Assembly (NCBI GenBank): GCA_949126835.1
Contig: OX421506.1
Location: forward strand, 30,734,441-30,798,440
Length of the DNA: 64,000 nt
Reading direction: 5' to 3'
Origin: Anisus vortex
Taxonomy: Eukaryota > Mollusca > Gastropoda > Planorbidae
The notes under the pieces are model-generated. The model worked only from the letters and a program-made list of their open reading frames with translations, made no database searches and was not told the origin of the DNA. The position numbers and the translations under genes were made by a program. Shown here piece by piece: positions 13,233 to 24,040 of the stretch. The first letter of the stretch is position 1; each line of letters starts with the position of its first letter.

Positions 13233-13856
13233 TGTTATGGACGTCTCTATGATGACTATTATTACGACTCGTTAAATCGGATTCAATGAATATAGTTGTA
13301 TCTTTATTAGAAGTCTCTAGATTCTGCTAATCTGTAGCCCAAGCTAGGGGTTCCTTGACTGACAGGTCTATGCAGCAATGTAGTTATAATCGTGATAATT
13401 ATCTTCAACACCTTTCTCAACAATGATAGATCAAACAACTCCAGTTGTTGAATAAACAATTTTATTTAAATTGTAGACTCAATATAAACGATCAATAAAT
13501 GCATCAACGGATGGCCACATAAGTATCAATAAAATGACATGAAATATACAAGCATTAATATAGCGACTTCACTCTACAAACTTTCAAACTGAACTAACTT
13601 TAAGGAGGTGGGGACTTTACAAAGAAAACTATCATCGAAGATTCTACAGGGTCTTAATACGCATTTTAACCTCTTTCTCTATAAAATACTACGATCCAGA
13701 ATTATCTTCCAATTTCCACGGGGTTGGACGAATTATTTTATTTAAACTGCCCTCAGGGCACAAAGGTCAAACCTTGGTCGCCTTGGACTCTGATACGCAC
13801 TTGTTAAGAGGTCAATGCCTTACTACGTCATTCATTTATGACCGATATTCGTAACA
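13233..13856 (-). repeat. element A 5' LTR
   Basis: 624 bp and nearly identical to 7530-8153. The coding-strand sequence downstream starts aatttgcgggcttcg. I see no TGG-type tRNA primer-binding site there. Confidence 0.9.
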
Positions 13857-13865
13857 CTAAGCAGT

Positions 13866-14525
13866 CAACTTTCTCCACTTTTACCTATCTAGAGCGGTTG
13901 TCAGATGCAGCCCAGTCCAACACTTTACATTGTCGAACCGGCACCTCCGCGGACGTGACTTTCCGACGTCTACCTTATACAGAGCCCTGGAGGATTGTTT
14001 TTTGGCAGGTTATTATGTCGCAACACGTGACCGAGCCATGTCAGTTTGCCCCTTTGATTGTTGACATAATTTTGTCTACACGGCCTGCTTTTGTGGATAT
14101 ACTGTCCCACACATATGCATTAGTTCTGTGTTCTACGTAGGCGATTTAAAGTATTTTTTCTCGTGCATTTATTTATTTGTGAATGCCTGCAACTTGTCTT
14201 TAATTGCTGCTGGCAGTGTCCAGGTCTCACATCCATACAGAACAATGGTTTTGACAAGGGCTCTGAAAAGTTTTGTTGGTAGACTAATGATTTTGCTGGT
14301 CCAGATTCTGTTTAATCTAGCCAGTACCACCATTGCAGTCCCAATCCTAGCTAGAATTTCTGACTCACATCTTCCGTCTACGGATATGATCGCTCCTAGA
14401 TATTTAAAATTCGTCCAATTGTTGTTGGTTCAATACGATGTTTACGCATCTGGCGTCTGTGGGGTTGATAATTATTTTACTATTTTCTGTGATTTCCATA
14501 CCCTATGCCCTTGCAAAGGAATTTA
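13866..14525 (-). pseudogene. RTE-type LINE RT C-terminal fragment
   Basis: The minus strand reads the thumb and C-terminal region of an RTE-type reverse transcriptase. It gives GMEIT, then FKYLGAIIS, ILARIGTAM, LARLNRIWTSKIISL, TIVLYGCETWTL, and after frameshifts AYVWDSI, KLTWLGHVLRHNNLPKTILQG and a basic tail. The YxDD catalytic region would lie upstream and is missing. Several frameshifts separate the pieces. It directly abuts the 5' LTR of element A. A related shorter fragment lies at 52262-52500. Confidence 0.75.
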
Positions 14526-14945
14526 TAATGATGTTTAAAAACGAAAATCAAAGAAATCCCAAAAAAAGGACTTTATGATTAAAGGAAAAAATATTTCTAA
14601 AGTAAATTAATGATAACCTCTGGAGTATTTAAAAGAGTAAAGAAACAATTATTTGTTTACATAAAAAACACCTGCTCAAAAAGTTACATTCTTCTTTTTT
14701 TTTTAAATTTATTGTGTATAGCACACTACCTTTAAATGCAATAGCTCTAACAATTTCCTTGTCTTTTGTCTTTAAAGTTTCATTAGCAGTACCTATGGGT
14801 TATTAAATAAAGCTCATTAGAAATTATAATATTATATCTCTGGAATTTCATTGCAAGGTCAAATGATAGCTTAACAATTTAAAACTATATATTTGATCTA
14901 AAACATATTATGCATGAAAAATATGTTTTAAATTGACAAACAAAC
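14526..14945. other. AT-rich stretch, candidate intron
   Basis: No feature is recognised. It follows the donor of the 14946-14999 exon on the minus strand. Confidence 0.4.
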
Positions 14946-14999
14946 CTATTTCTTCGTTTAGCTTAACAATTTCTGCTTTCAAACATTTGACAGCTTGAG
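14946..14999 (-). CDS. candidate coiled-coil exon (54 nt, phase 1-1)
   Basis: On the minus strand a pyrimidine-containing acceptor (ttttattctcag) precedes 54 nt that end at ATAG|gtttg. Completing the phase-1 codon, the exon encodes 18 residues, including AVKCLKAEIVKLNEEI. That is an amphipathic helix with Leu/Ile at 3-4 spacing, typical of a coiled coil. Start and end phases (two bases first, one base last) match the donor of the CARD exon and the exons at 26094-26156 and 26466-27095. I infer that it belongs to that minus-strand gene. It is short, so a chance occurrence cannot be excluded. Confidence 0.5.
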
Positions 15000-15845
15000 C
15001 TGAGAATAAAACAAAATACAAAATAAAATATTTAAATATGATTAGATCTTATAGACCAAAGTTACTCAACACTAAATTAAAAATAAAGGGAGTAGAAATA
15101 AACAAGAAAACCGTAAAAACGAAGTTTTTATTATACTCCCTTTATTTGCAAACCATGTGTTTAATGTATTGAACAAATAAGTAATATCATACTTTATGAA
15201 TTTCAAAACTAAAAATTCCAATTGGTAATGTACGGCTTGCAGTAAATACAACACTACAAAACAACAATTTCGAATCGGTAATGTCGGCAAATACATATCT
15301 AATTATAACGATTGCGCATTTTTTTTAATGTGTGAAGCATACTTTTTTTTTTTACCTTTGCGCCGAAAAACTATAAAAAGCTGCACAGGCATATCTCTTA
15401 TACTTTCCTTTTAAGAAATGAATATTTTAATAAGTGTAGTATTATTAAGTTGTTTTAACTGCAAATTTGATAGGATGTATTGTTAGGCGCCACAAGTCTG
15501 TTATCCAAATTTCAGCTCGATCGAACCACGGGAAGTGGTAGAAAAATCGAAGCCAATTTTTTGCATTGCAGACAGACAGACAGACATAAAATGCAACTTA
15601 AAATAAAGGGAGTAAAAAAAAAAAAGTATTTCATTAGGTTAAACTGCTTGCGGTCCTATGGTTATAAAATAACATTGCTTCTGAATAAATGTACCATTTT
15701 AAAGTTTGACTTATTTCCTCATTCAGTTCTGCACACTAAAGTTATTCTCGTGAAATTCAAATATTATAAAATCTATTTGACTACTACTTTCTACATATTA
15801 ACCCGAGGAAATAGCTTCTACCTAAGATCGCACTGATGAGAATGA
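15000..15845. other. non-coding stretch
   Basis: Nothing recognised. Small ORFs at 15072-15296 and 15480-15836 have no domain features. In the one-gene model this is the 3' part of the intron before the 54-nt exon. Confidence 0.4.
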
Positions 15846-16305
15846 TTTAGCCCATATTTGACATTTGCACTCTCCCAGAGTGCAATGGCATGCTTCCAAT
15901 TTTGTTAGCTTGCAGAAAGCCTTTTATAATAATATAATTAAAATAATGAGCTTTTTTCTTTTCTGGACTTTTTAAAAATGTTATTTATCATCTTAAAAGT
16001 GATTTCCAGTGCTTTTTTTTTGTAGCTCGCCTTTTAAAACGACAGCTTAAAAAAAATAATTTCTTCTACTTCAAACAGGAAAGTGTAAACAAAAATTATT
16101 TCTTAATGAGGGTAAAATAAATGTTTTTAGATACTGTAATATATTCTGAATCTCATTAATATGCAACTGTTACTTGAATAAAAAAAATTCCATTTAACTT
16201 CATACTGAAATATAAATGCACTCCATGAGAGTGCTGGGACACGAGAGAGGTACGGGGTTTTTAAGAGAAATGCACTCTGAGGGAGTGCAAATGTCAAATA
16301 TAGTA
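15846..16305. repeat. hairpin-bearing inverted repeat
   Basis: The sequence catatttgacatttgcactctccc near 15855-15878 recurs in inverted form at about 16271-16302. Each copy holds a short perfect hairpin: TGCACTCT-ccc-AGAGTGCA on the left, TGCACTC-tgagg-GAGTGCA on the right. Another CACTC...GAGTG hairpin plus ggtacgggg lies at about 16217-16258. A related set is at 24041-24140. It may be a foldback-type DNA element; no transposase is present. Confidence 0.5.
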
Positions 16306-16364
16306 TCAAAATATGCCTATATTTCTTCATATCTTTATGAAATAAACAATTGTGACGCTTTTAC

Positions 16365-16368
16365 TATG
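16365..16368. repeat. element B target-site duplication, left
   Basis: TATG, repeated at 22668-22671 directly after the 3' LTR. Confidence 0.7.
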
Positions 16369-16998
16369 TGTTACGAATCTCGGTCATAAATGAATGACGT
16401 AGTAAGGCATTGACCTCTTAACAAGTGCGTATCAGAGTCCAAAGCGACCAAGGTTTGACCTTTATGCCCTGAGGGCAGTTTAAATAAAATAATTCGTTCA
16501 AATCCCGTGGAAATTGGAGGATAATTCTGGAACGCAGTATTATATAGAGAAAGAGGTTAAAATGCGTATTAAGACCCTGTAGAATCTTCGATGATAGTTT
16601 TCTTTGAAAAGTCCCGACCTCCTTAAAGTTAGTTCAGTTCAGAAGTTTGTCGAGTGAAGTCGCTATATTCATTTGTATATAATATGCCATTTATTTTGAA
16701 ATACTTATGTTGCCATCAGTTGATGAAGTTTATTGATCGTTTATATTGAGTCTACAATTTAAATAAAATTGTTTATTCAACAACTGGAGTTGTTTGATCT
16801 ATCATTGTTGAGAAAGGTGTTGAAGATAATTATCACGAATATAACTACATTGCTGCATAGACCTGTCAGTCAAGGAACCCCTAGCTTGGGCTACAGATTA
16901 GCAGAATCTAGAGACTTCTAATAAAGATACAACTATATTCATTGAATCCGATTTAACGAGTCGTAATAATAGTCATCATCATATAGAGGGACATAATA
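16369..16998 (+). repeat. element B 5' LTR
   Basis: 630 bp, beginning TGTTACG and ending CATAATA. A TATATA box is at 16541 and an AATAAA signal at 16762. The following bases gtttgcgggctgcgtccg do not look like a standard tRNA primer-binding site. Confidence 0.92.
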
Positions 16999-17169
16999 GT
17001 TTGCGGGCTGCGTCCGATATAGTTGTATAGTGAAGCATATATTCAAGTTGTGTTGTGTTGTGTGTAAAGCCGTGACCTACTGAGCAAGCCTAATAACGCT
17101 GAATTCATTCTTCCGATTGGAAAAACGTAAGTTGGAAATTTACTACTTTAAAAATCTCTTAACTAAAGA

Positions 17170-19881
17170 ATGGAATTTATTGAAAATCCAGAAGAAGAAG
17201 TTCTGAAAACTTTATCAATAAAGAAGTTAAAAGAGATCGCTGAGATCTTAAAAATAGAAGTTACTGAAACTACACCATCCAGAACTGTGTTGACACAGCA
17301 GATAAAAGATGTGTTGATTGCAAGTGGCAAGTTGAAAGTAGAATCAAGAGCGGAGGGATATCAAGTTGAAGGTCAGATGTCTGAACAGTTCCGATTTCAA
17401 CTAGAAATGAAACGGCTTGAAATGGAAGAAAAACGTCTTGAGATGGAAGATAAGAAAAGTCAAAGAGAAAGTCAGGAAAGAATAGAGCTAGCGAAGATAG
17501 GAGCTACTAAAAAAGAATCTCATAATGATGTAGAGATGGCCAGATGGAAAAAGCTAGTCCCTACCTACATTGATAAAGAAAGTGAAATAGCTAATTTCTT
17601 CCAGACCTTTGAAATTTCTTGCAGGGATTTTAAGTTCCCAGAAGATAAATGGGGAATATTAGTAAGAACAGCTTTTACTCAGGGAAGGGCAAGAGATTGT
17701 GTTCTATTGTTAAAAGAGGAGCATTTAAATGATTATGAAGTCATTAAAGACACTGTACTTAAAGCCTATAACCAAATACCGGAAAGTTATCGGAAAAGGT
17801 TCCGTCAGTACACAATGTCCCCTTACCAAACACACTTAGACTTTCTTCGAGCAGAAGAAAAGTTAATGGACCAGTGGATAAAATCCAGAAATATCTCCAC
17901 ATTAAAAGAAATGAAAGATATCATTCTGTTAGAGGATTTTATTAACAAAGTGAGGCCGGATATAAGAATGTATTTATCCGAGCGTGATATCACTGACCCA
18001 CATAAGGCTGCTGATTTAGCGGAACAGTATACATTGTGTCATAGGACAGCTGGTGAAAAGAATTTTAATAGGGCACAACGGCAAGCAGAAAACACACCAC
18101 AACAACATCGTGAAAAAGAGCATTTTGTGAAACAAAATGATGTTAATAAAAGACCTGTCAACAAAAACGTCCAATGTACTTTTTGTAAAAGAACAGGACA
18201 TAGCATTGAAGACTGTTGGAACATAAGGAAAGAAAAAGGACCTAATAAAGTGGTAATGTGCGTCAGACATGCACCAATACAGAATGTACAAGAAAGCGAA
18301 GATACAAACGAACTGAATTCGAAGAAAGATTCTTCTAAACCAGAAACACTGAGGGTGGATTTGCCTGAGAGCAAAAGTCAGAAGGTAGAGAAATCTACAA
18401 CTGAAGATAATGAGGATAAATATCCTGATTATAAATACAGAATGGCTACTATTGGATTAATTGTCCAAGTCCACAGAGACGAGAAAGTAGACCAAAGTAT
18501 TTTTGACTCGAACAAGAGTCTGAAGTCATCGAAAGATGAAAAAACACCCGAAAGTCATGGTCAAGGGAAGAATAAAATTGACACAGAGACCCTGTGCGGT
18601 TTTCAACCGTTCATTAGTGAAGGTTGTGTGGCCTTACAAAAGGAAGGACCACTGAAGTCCGTAAACATATTACGAGACACAGGAGCATCATTAACACTGC
18701 TGCTTAAAGATGTATTACCATTGAATGTGAATACATTGACAGGACAGACTGTCCTATTGAGAGGTTTTGAATGGAAAGAAGAAATACCTCTACATAGGAT
18801 ATACCTCACATCTGACTTGGTGACAGGATATGTGACAGTTGGAGTAATATCAAAACTTCCTGTTGAGGGCATATCCGTTATCCTAGCAAATGATTTGGCG
18901 AAAGGGAGGGTGAGACCTGAACTGATTGTAAAGGAAAATCCAGACCCTAGTCCTATTGTGGAGACAGGAAAAGAAAAAGAACTTTATCCTGTAGGTGATG
19001 TCATAAAAGGTATGACACCACAGAAAAAGAAAGAAAAAACTATCTCACAAGAAAAGGAAAAGAAAGAAGAAATTCTCCCACGAGAGAAGAAAGAGGAAGA
19101 AGAAGTGGAACTTGGTACTACTATTTTCTCCATGATTGAAGATTGTCCGAAAGGAAATGAACCATCAAAGAAGTCATCGCAAAATGAATTGATTGCTGAA
19201 CAGAAAGTAGACACAGAGTTGCTACAGCTGCATGAGAGAGCTGTCGACGAGAAAGAAAGTCCTACTACTGATGTCTATGAACAGATAGACCACAGCATGA
19301 ACAAACAACAATGCAAACCTGCAGTTGCCGGTACAGATGAAGATTGGAGGAGCATCACTGAAGAAACGAGTGCGGAGAGCTGGACCGAAACTACCAAAAG
19401 CTATGGGTTACCACAATCCATACCGACGGATCGAAGGACCAACTTCACCTCGGAACTCTTCAATCCAGTCCTAAAGAACTTATGCCTGGAGCAGGAGAGG
19501 TCAACTGAATCCCATCCGGAAAGTCGAGGAGCCTATGGACCAATCTTTGGACCCACTGTCCGAGGACCACTCAAACTACTTCCAGAGGAATGGCCGACCG
19601 AATTGGACCTCCTTGGGCTGAGCAAGTACCTAGATAAGTACATAAATTTTTTGTCTGACATAACTGTGTTTGTTAGAAAAAAATTGTACACTGCTCACAT
19701 GCAGATGCCATTGTTGTGTGATGAAAGAAAGGCAAAAATATTATATCATTTGAAAATGATAAAGCCTTACCTTCTGAAAACAATTGGAATAAGCTTGATG
19801 TTGTTAACATTGTTACTCTTAATTGTAAAATTCATGCCTGGAATACAGGATGAATTGAATGTCAAATTCACTGATAGTTAG
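17170..19881 (+). CDS. Gag-protease-integrase remnant-TM polyprotein, intact
   Basis: One uninterrupted 903-residue ORF starts at the first ATG after the leader. Residues 1-60 form a helical N-terminal domain and about 75-115 a Glu/Lys/Arg-rich coiled coil. About 130-285 is a Gag core with FRQYTMSPYQTHLDFLRAEEK and LLEDFINKVRPDIRMYL. A CCHC knuckle is near residue 336 (CTFCKRTGHSIEDC). About 475-595 is a retropepsin-like domain with the catalytic DTGAS at 503. Then come integrase remnants: a linker like that of element C (IAEQKVDTELLQLHERA, TDEDWRSI), the GLPQSIPTD stretch, and FGPTVRGPLKLL. The HHCC finger, the DDE core, RT and RNase H are missing. Residues about 870-889 form a hydrophobic helix followed by a short charged tail. 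The protein can be expected to assemble capsids and cleave itself, but cannot copy or integrate DNA. The tail's origin is unknown; it may be env-like or a new membrane anchor. Confidence 0.9.
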   Translation: MEFIENPEEEVLKTLSIKKLKEIAEILKIEVTETTPSRTVLTQQIKDVLIASGKLKVESRAEGYQVEGQMSEQFRFQLEMKRLEMEEKRLEMEDKKSQRESQERIELAKIGATKKESHNDVEMARWKKLVPTYIDKESEIANFFQTFEISCRDFKFPEDKWGILVRTAFTQGRARDCVLLLKEEHLNDYEVIKDTVLKAYNQIPESYRKRFRQYTMSPYQTHLDFLRAEEKLMDQWIKSRNISTLKEMKDIILLEDFINKVRPDIRMYLSERDITDPHKAADLAEQYTLCHRTAGEKNFNRAQRQAENTPQQHREKEHFVKQNDVNKRPVNKNVQCTFCKRTGHSIEDCWNIRKEKGPNKVVMCVRHAPIQNVQESEDTNELNSKKDSSKPETLRVDLPESKSQKVEKSTTEDNEDKYPDYKYRMATIGLIVQVHRDEKVDQSIFDSNKSLKSSKDEKTPESHGQGKNKIDTETLCGFQPFISEGCVALQKEGPLKSVNILRDTGASLTLLLKDVLPLNVNTLTGQTVLLRGFEWKEEIPLHRIYLTSDLVTGYVTVGVISKLPVEGISVILANDLAKGRVRPELIVKENPDPSPIVETGKEKELYPVGDVIKGMTPQKKKEKTISQEKEKKEEILPREKKEEEEVELGTTIFSMIEDCPKGNEPSKKSSQNELIAEQKVDTELLQLHERAVDEKESPTTDVYEQIDHSMNKQQCKPAVAGTDEDWRSITEETSAESWTETTKSYGLPQSIPTDRRTNFTSELFNPVLKNLCLEQERSTESHPESRGAYGPIFGPTVRGPLKLLPEEWPTELDLLGLSKYLDKYINFLSDITVFVRKKLYTAHMQMPLLCDERKAKILYHLKMIKPYLLKTIGISLMLLTLLLLIVKFMPGIQDELNVKFTDS

Positions 19882-22037
19882 TTACCAAACTTACTATTTT
19901 AAAACTAAATCCCTTACTTGTGATGAAAAAGGAATGAGTAAAAGTATTGTTAGAGTAAATATCATTATAGTGTGATATTTCTAAACAAACTTGTTAGGTT
20001 GAGCATTTAAAATAATTGCTATAAGAGAAAAAGATCAGTTTTATCCGCATAATTGGTTTCTAAATCAGAGGACATTATAAATGTGGACTGATTATAAGAT
20101 ATGTTTGAGAATCTCTGGAAATGATAATTGAAACATTTGGCAGAGAGGATAATTTGATTGAAAAAGATGTAAATGGTTTTAAGAAAAGATAATTTTTCTA
20201 TCACTAAAGTATTGAGAAATGTTTTATGATTGTACTATGGATTTATTTTATCATGTACTGTTGTTGAAATATTGCACTGAGTCAGGATGCAAATTTCTTC
20301 TATGTGAATTTATGCATTTGTTTTATTATCATTGAATGTATGATAATGTAGGGTAAAAATAGTTGCAGCAAGGCAGAACTATGACTAACAAGAATTCCAA
20401 GAAATGTATTATATATGATTTTTCACTTTTAGGATACTGTTACATGAAAAGCAGACCAAAAGTAGAAACTAATAAAACTTTGTATCCTTGTTTTGTAAAA
20501 ATTTAGGATGTGCCACTGACTTGACACTGTAAACCAGAATGGTTGAGAATTTATAATGTTGACATACCAATGTTCAACAAATGTATTATTAATTAAGGAT
20601 TTCATGTCAATATTGTAAAACTAATCTATTTTTTTCTGTATGAGTTAAAATAGATTGAATGAATTGTACTGACAAGCAAAAGATTGGGTAGACCTGAACA
20701 CTGTGAAAGTAACAGGAGAACCTAGAACCTATGAATAAAACCTTTATGGAAAATGGAAAAGAGCAATGTACACCACTGAAAAGATTGGAAATGGAATGTT
20801 TTACCACACCAGTCAAAACAGCAGTTTGTTTTGTACATAAATTGTTACATTGATTTCTGTCTGAAAAAAAAAATTTAATAGTAGCCTATGCTTAACTCTT
20901 TTCTACTTCAATAATATTGTATTTGAAATGTCTTTGATGTAATCTAAAGAAAATAAGTACTTACTGTTTAGTACTAAGATTGTATGAAGATAATATAATC
21001 TGCTTTGATTGATAGTTAATTAAGTAAATTAACCAAATTTGTTTCAAGTAAATCCATGTCTGCATGAAAGTTGAATGTTTCAATGTTAACTCTTTTAAAA
21101 AGAAAATAAGGACGTCGAAAGGTCATGGTAAAATGAGAAATTGAAATATTTTTAATGATTTTTGCTATAAACTATTTTAATTCTGGAACAGACTATGTTT
21201 AATGTTATTAAAATAACATAAATGAATTTGATTTTGAGATGATAGATGTTAAAGAATGCTCATTTAATACGATAACTATTTAATCGCGTAGCAATTTTAT
21301 TTGACCTCGGCTGTGATGAGGTAAAAATTTGCATAGCGATGTCAATATTGTTAGAATCAATTGAGAATGAGAGGGTGAAAAAAGGAATAGAGAGAGAGAG
21401 TGCGGAATTGACCTACATTTTGGGTCGCGACACAGACAGTTTGGCCTAATGTGTTAGTCAGCCTACCAGCATGTAAAAAAAAAAAATACTGTCTACACGA
21501 GCAATAATTTTTGTAACGTGTAATTAGGTCAGGTCTAGTATGTGTTCTATCAGAGCGTTTGTTTTTTTTTCTCCTTATGAAAAAATAAGTCGTATCTGAA
21601 TAGACATTAAGTGATTTTTTCTTTTGTTGTATAATTACAAATTGTAAAAGATATTAGTTTATAATTAAATGGACGAGAGAGTTTTTATTGCAGTGGGATG
21701 TTCATGTAATAGAAATTATTAACTTGTATTATATTATATCTATTAAGAATGATTATGTATTTTTCTTGTATACAAGATTTAGATAAACAATTTAATTGTC
21801 CATTGTTTTGAATTAAAAATTGAATGATTGAATGACTGTAGTTAAGCCATTTGATAAGATGAACTTATATTGCATATATTATATGTTATTGTTATCAGTT
21901 CGATTGAATTATTGGGATTGCCAATTGAACTGTATTGTTTCCCCGGAATATTTTCTTTTATAATTATTCCTTAAAATTAACATTTTTAGTAGTTAAAATG
22001 TAAATGAAATAATTATAAAACTTTAGAAGGAGGGGGA
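19882..22037 (+). other. element B 3' non-coding region
   Basis: About 2.16 kb between the stop codon and the 3' LTR, matched in inverted orientation in element A (about 8154-10316). No RT or envelope motif can be read. An antisense 61-codon ORF (20204-20019) is conserved in A at 9971-10156 with two residue changes. It ends in the polypurine tract AGAAGGAGGGGGA. Confidence 0.7.
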
Positions 22038-22667
22038 TGTTACGAATCTCGGTCATAAATGAATGACGTAGTAAGGCATTGACCTCTTAACAAGTGCGTA
22101 TCAGAGTCCAAAGCGACCAAGGTTTGACCTTTATGCCCTGAGGGCAGTTTAAATAAAATAATTCGTTCAAATCCCGTGGAAATTGGAGGATAATTCTGGA
22201 ACGCAGTATTATATAGAGAAAGAGGTTAAAATGCGTATTAAGACCCTGTAGAATCTTCGATGATAGTTTTCTTTGAAAAGTCCCGACCTCCTTAAAGTTA
22301 GTTCAGTTCAGAAGTTTGTCGAGTGAAGTCGCTATATTCATTTGTATATAATATGCCATTTATTTTGAAAGACTTATGTTGCCATCAGTTGATGAAGTTT
22401 ATTGATCGTTTATATTGAGTCTACAATTTAAATAAAATTGTTTATTCAACAACTGGAGTTGTTTGATCTATCATTGTTGAGAAAGGTGTTGAAGATAATT
22501 ATCACGAATATAACTACATTGCTGCATAGACCTGTCAGTCAAGGAACCCCTAGCTTGGGCTACAGATTAGCAGAATCTAGAGACTTCTAATAAAGATACA
22601 ACTATATTCATTGAATCCGATTTAACGAGTCGTAATAATAGTCATCATCATATAGAGGGACATAATA
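22038..22667 (+). repeat. element B 3' LTR
   Basis: 630 bp and identical to the 5' LTR except one visible base (gaaagactt instead of gaaatactt). AATAAA at 22431-22436 is the likely polyadenylation signal. Confidence 0.92.
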
Positions 22668-22895
22668 TATGCAACATACTGAATAGTTCAAATACATTTA
22701 ATTAAATCAATAACAACATAAATATGATAAATCCTGTAGACTAATTATCTTTTGTAGTGTACGAAAACGTTATACAATGAACAATGTGTTAACAATGTTG
22801 GAAAGAGATGAGGGCATGATAAAATAATGTCACTGTTTATATAACACCACTTGATAATGGATTTGTAATGATGGTGACAGTAAGCATTAAGATGA

Positions 22896-23726
22896 CCACT
22901 TGGATATTTTGTCCAGTCTTATGTGTGTACTGCTGAGCGGTAAGGATTCCTTGGACTAGGCGGTACTTTTGTTATTGACCTGATCTGCTAAATAGCTGAG
23001 CTTTCTTTCCACTTGACATTTGATAACTCCTTTCTCACTTGCATTGCAATGCTGCCAAGGGCGTTGGAGTCACTGGGACTATAAAACAGAAATGCCCCTT
23101 ACAAGATGCGTCTATCTTTGTTGAAGGTATCGAGGTTCAATTGATTTTCAACTGGACACCAACCACAACTTACTTGTCGTTCAATGGAACGACAATTATT
23201 GCAACAAACTGCGATCCTGTTTTACCAGTAGGACTACCAGTAATAGAAATGGTCTCGTCAACAATGACAACACATCATGATTGATAAACCTGACCTAAAC
23301 AGACAGTGCGATGCCACAATGTTAGGCGTGGATAAGGCTAACCAAAACATCAAAATTACACGTTCTGTAAGAACCAAAAAGTGGCGTTGGCCTTTTGTCT
23401 CTCATACCTTAGAAATTGCATTGTAGAATGCCTAGTTACTACACAGGAAAGTGAGGAAAGGGCATGCTGCTAAAGTTATTGATCCATTATCAAATGGTGT
23501 CTGCGTGTCAGCATGATGAACGGTTTTCCAAGGAATCCACAACCAACACCACATTTTTCTAGGGTCAGCGACAGAGAAAAGTTACATATGAATGGACAAT
23601 TTTTCGATGACTCCAGTGTACAAAAAAGAATTGCAAAATGCCGTCGCAATACTAGAAAAATATGCCTGAAATATAAGGTTCGTCTTCGGTGCATTTGTTT
23701 CAACCTTTATTATGGAGTTGCTTATT
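22896..23726 (+). pseudogene. piggyBac-type transposase relic
   Basis: Frames on the plus strand give the piggyBac transposase order: PLGYFVQSYVC, GLGGTFVIDLI, SFHLTFDNSFLT, GVTGTIKQ, then MLGVDKANQNI and RTKKWRWPF. These correspond to MGGVD..DQ.....R.KKWWWP in the family. A C-terminal RVSDREKL...QKRIAKCRRNTRKIC...CICFNLYYG region corresponds to the Cys-rich end. Stops (near 23009 and 23423) and frameshifts interrupt it. The N-terminal part with the first catalytic Asp is missing, so it is inactive. Two fragments remain open as 81 and 78 codons (23039-23284 and 23513-23749). No TTAA-flanked inverted ends were located. Confidence 0.8.
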
Positions 23727-24040
23727 GCCCATACACAATGATTAAGTAATTAGAGAAATCTCGATAGATATATATTAATTTTAAATAAAAATAAATCTTC
23801 ATGCTTCAAGAAGAAGCCTAAAGAAAAGTACGTATTTAAAATGTTTTTTTTAGAAAAACAACAACAACAGTGTTTACGGTTAAATGTGGTTTACAATAAA
23901 ATAAATTGGGATGAAACGTCAAACAATAAATAAATGCCTCTGTTCTGATATATCTCTTTCTTATGTTTTATTCTTCCAATACAAAAATAATTTATTCAAT
24001 ACGTTCAATCTCAAGCATGTAATGCATTTATCATTAGAAA
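23727..24040. other. non-coding stretch
   Basis: AT-rich, nothing recognised. Confidence 0.4.

Larger units (their letters stand above)
7530..13856 (-). mobile_element. element A: RT-less gypsy-derived LTR element
   Basis: This complete LTR element of 6327 bp lies on the minus strand and belongs to the same family as element B. LTRs are 7530-8153 and 13233-13856. The coding region is 13058-10317, followed by about 2.1 kb of non-coding sequence and a purine tract (GAAGGGTGGTGG on the coding strand) just before the 3' LTR. There is no RT or RNase H. The two LTRs differ at roughly six positions by eye, so it is older than B. The flanks (ATGGAA on the left, CTAAGC on the right) show no target-site duplication. 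Confidence 0.9.
16369..22667 (+). mobile_element. element B: young RT-less gypsy-derived LTR element
   Basis: This is a complete 6299-bp LTR element. It has two 630-bp LTRs that differ at a single base by eye, a 4-bp TSD (TATG), a 171-nt leader, one intact 903-codon ORF (17170-19881), about 2.16 kb of 3' non-coding sequence, and a polypurine tract (AGAAGGAGGGGGA) abutting the 3' LTR. There is no RT, RNase H or complete integrase, so it is non-autonomous and needs pol supplied in trans. The near-identical LTRs indicate recent insertion. In the one-gene model it lies antisense in the intron between the 63-nt and 54-nt exons. Confidence 0.93.

Noticed and set aside
18016..18374. Minus-strand ORFs inside element B
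   Set aside because: Shadows of the intact 903-codon plus-strand ORF.
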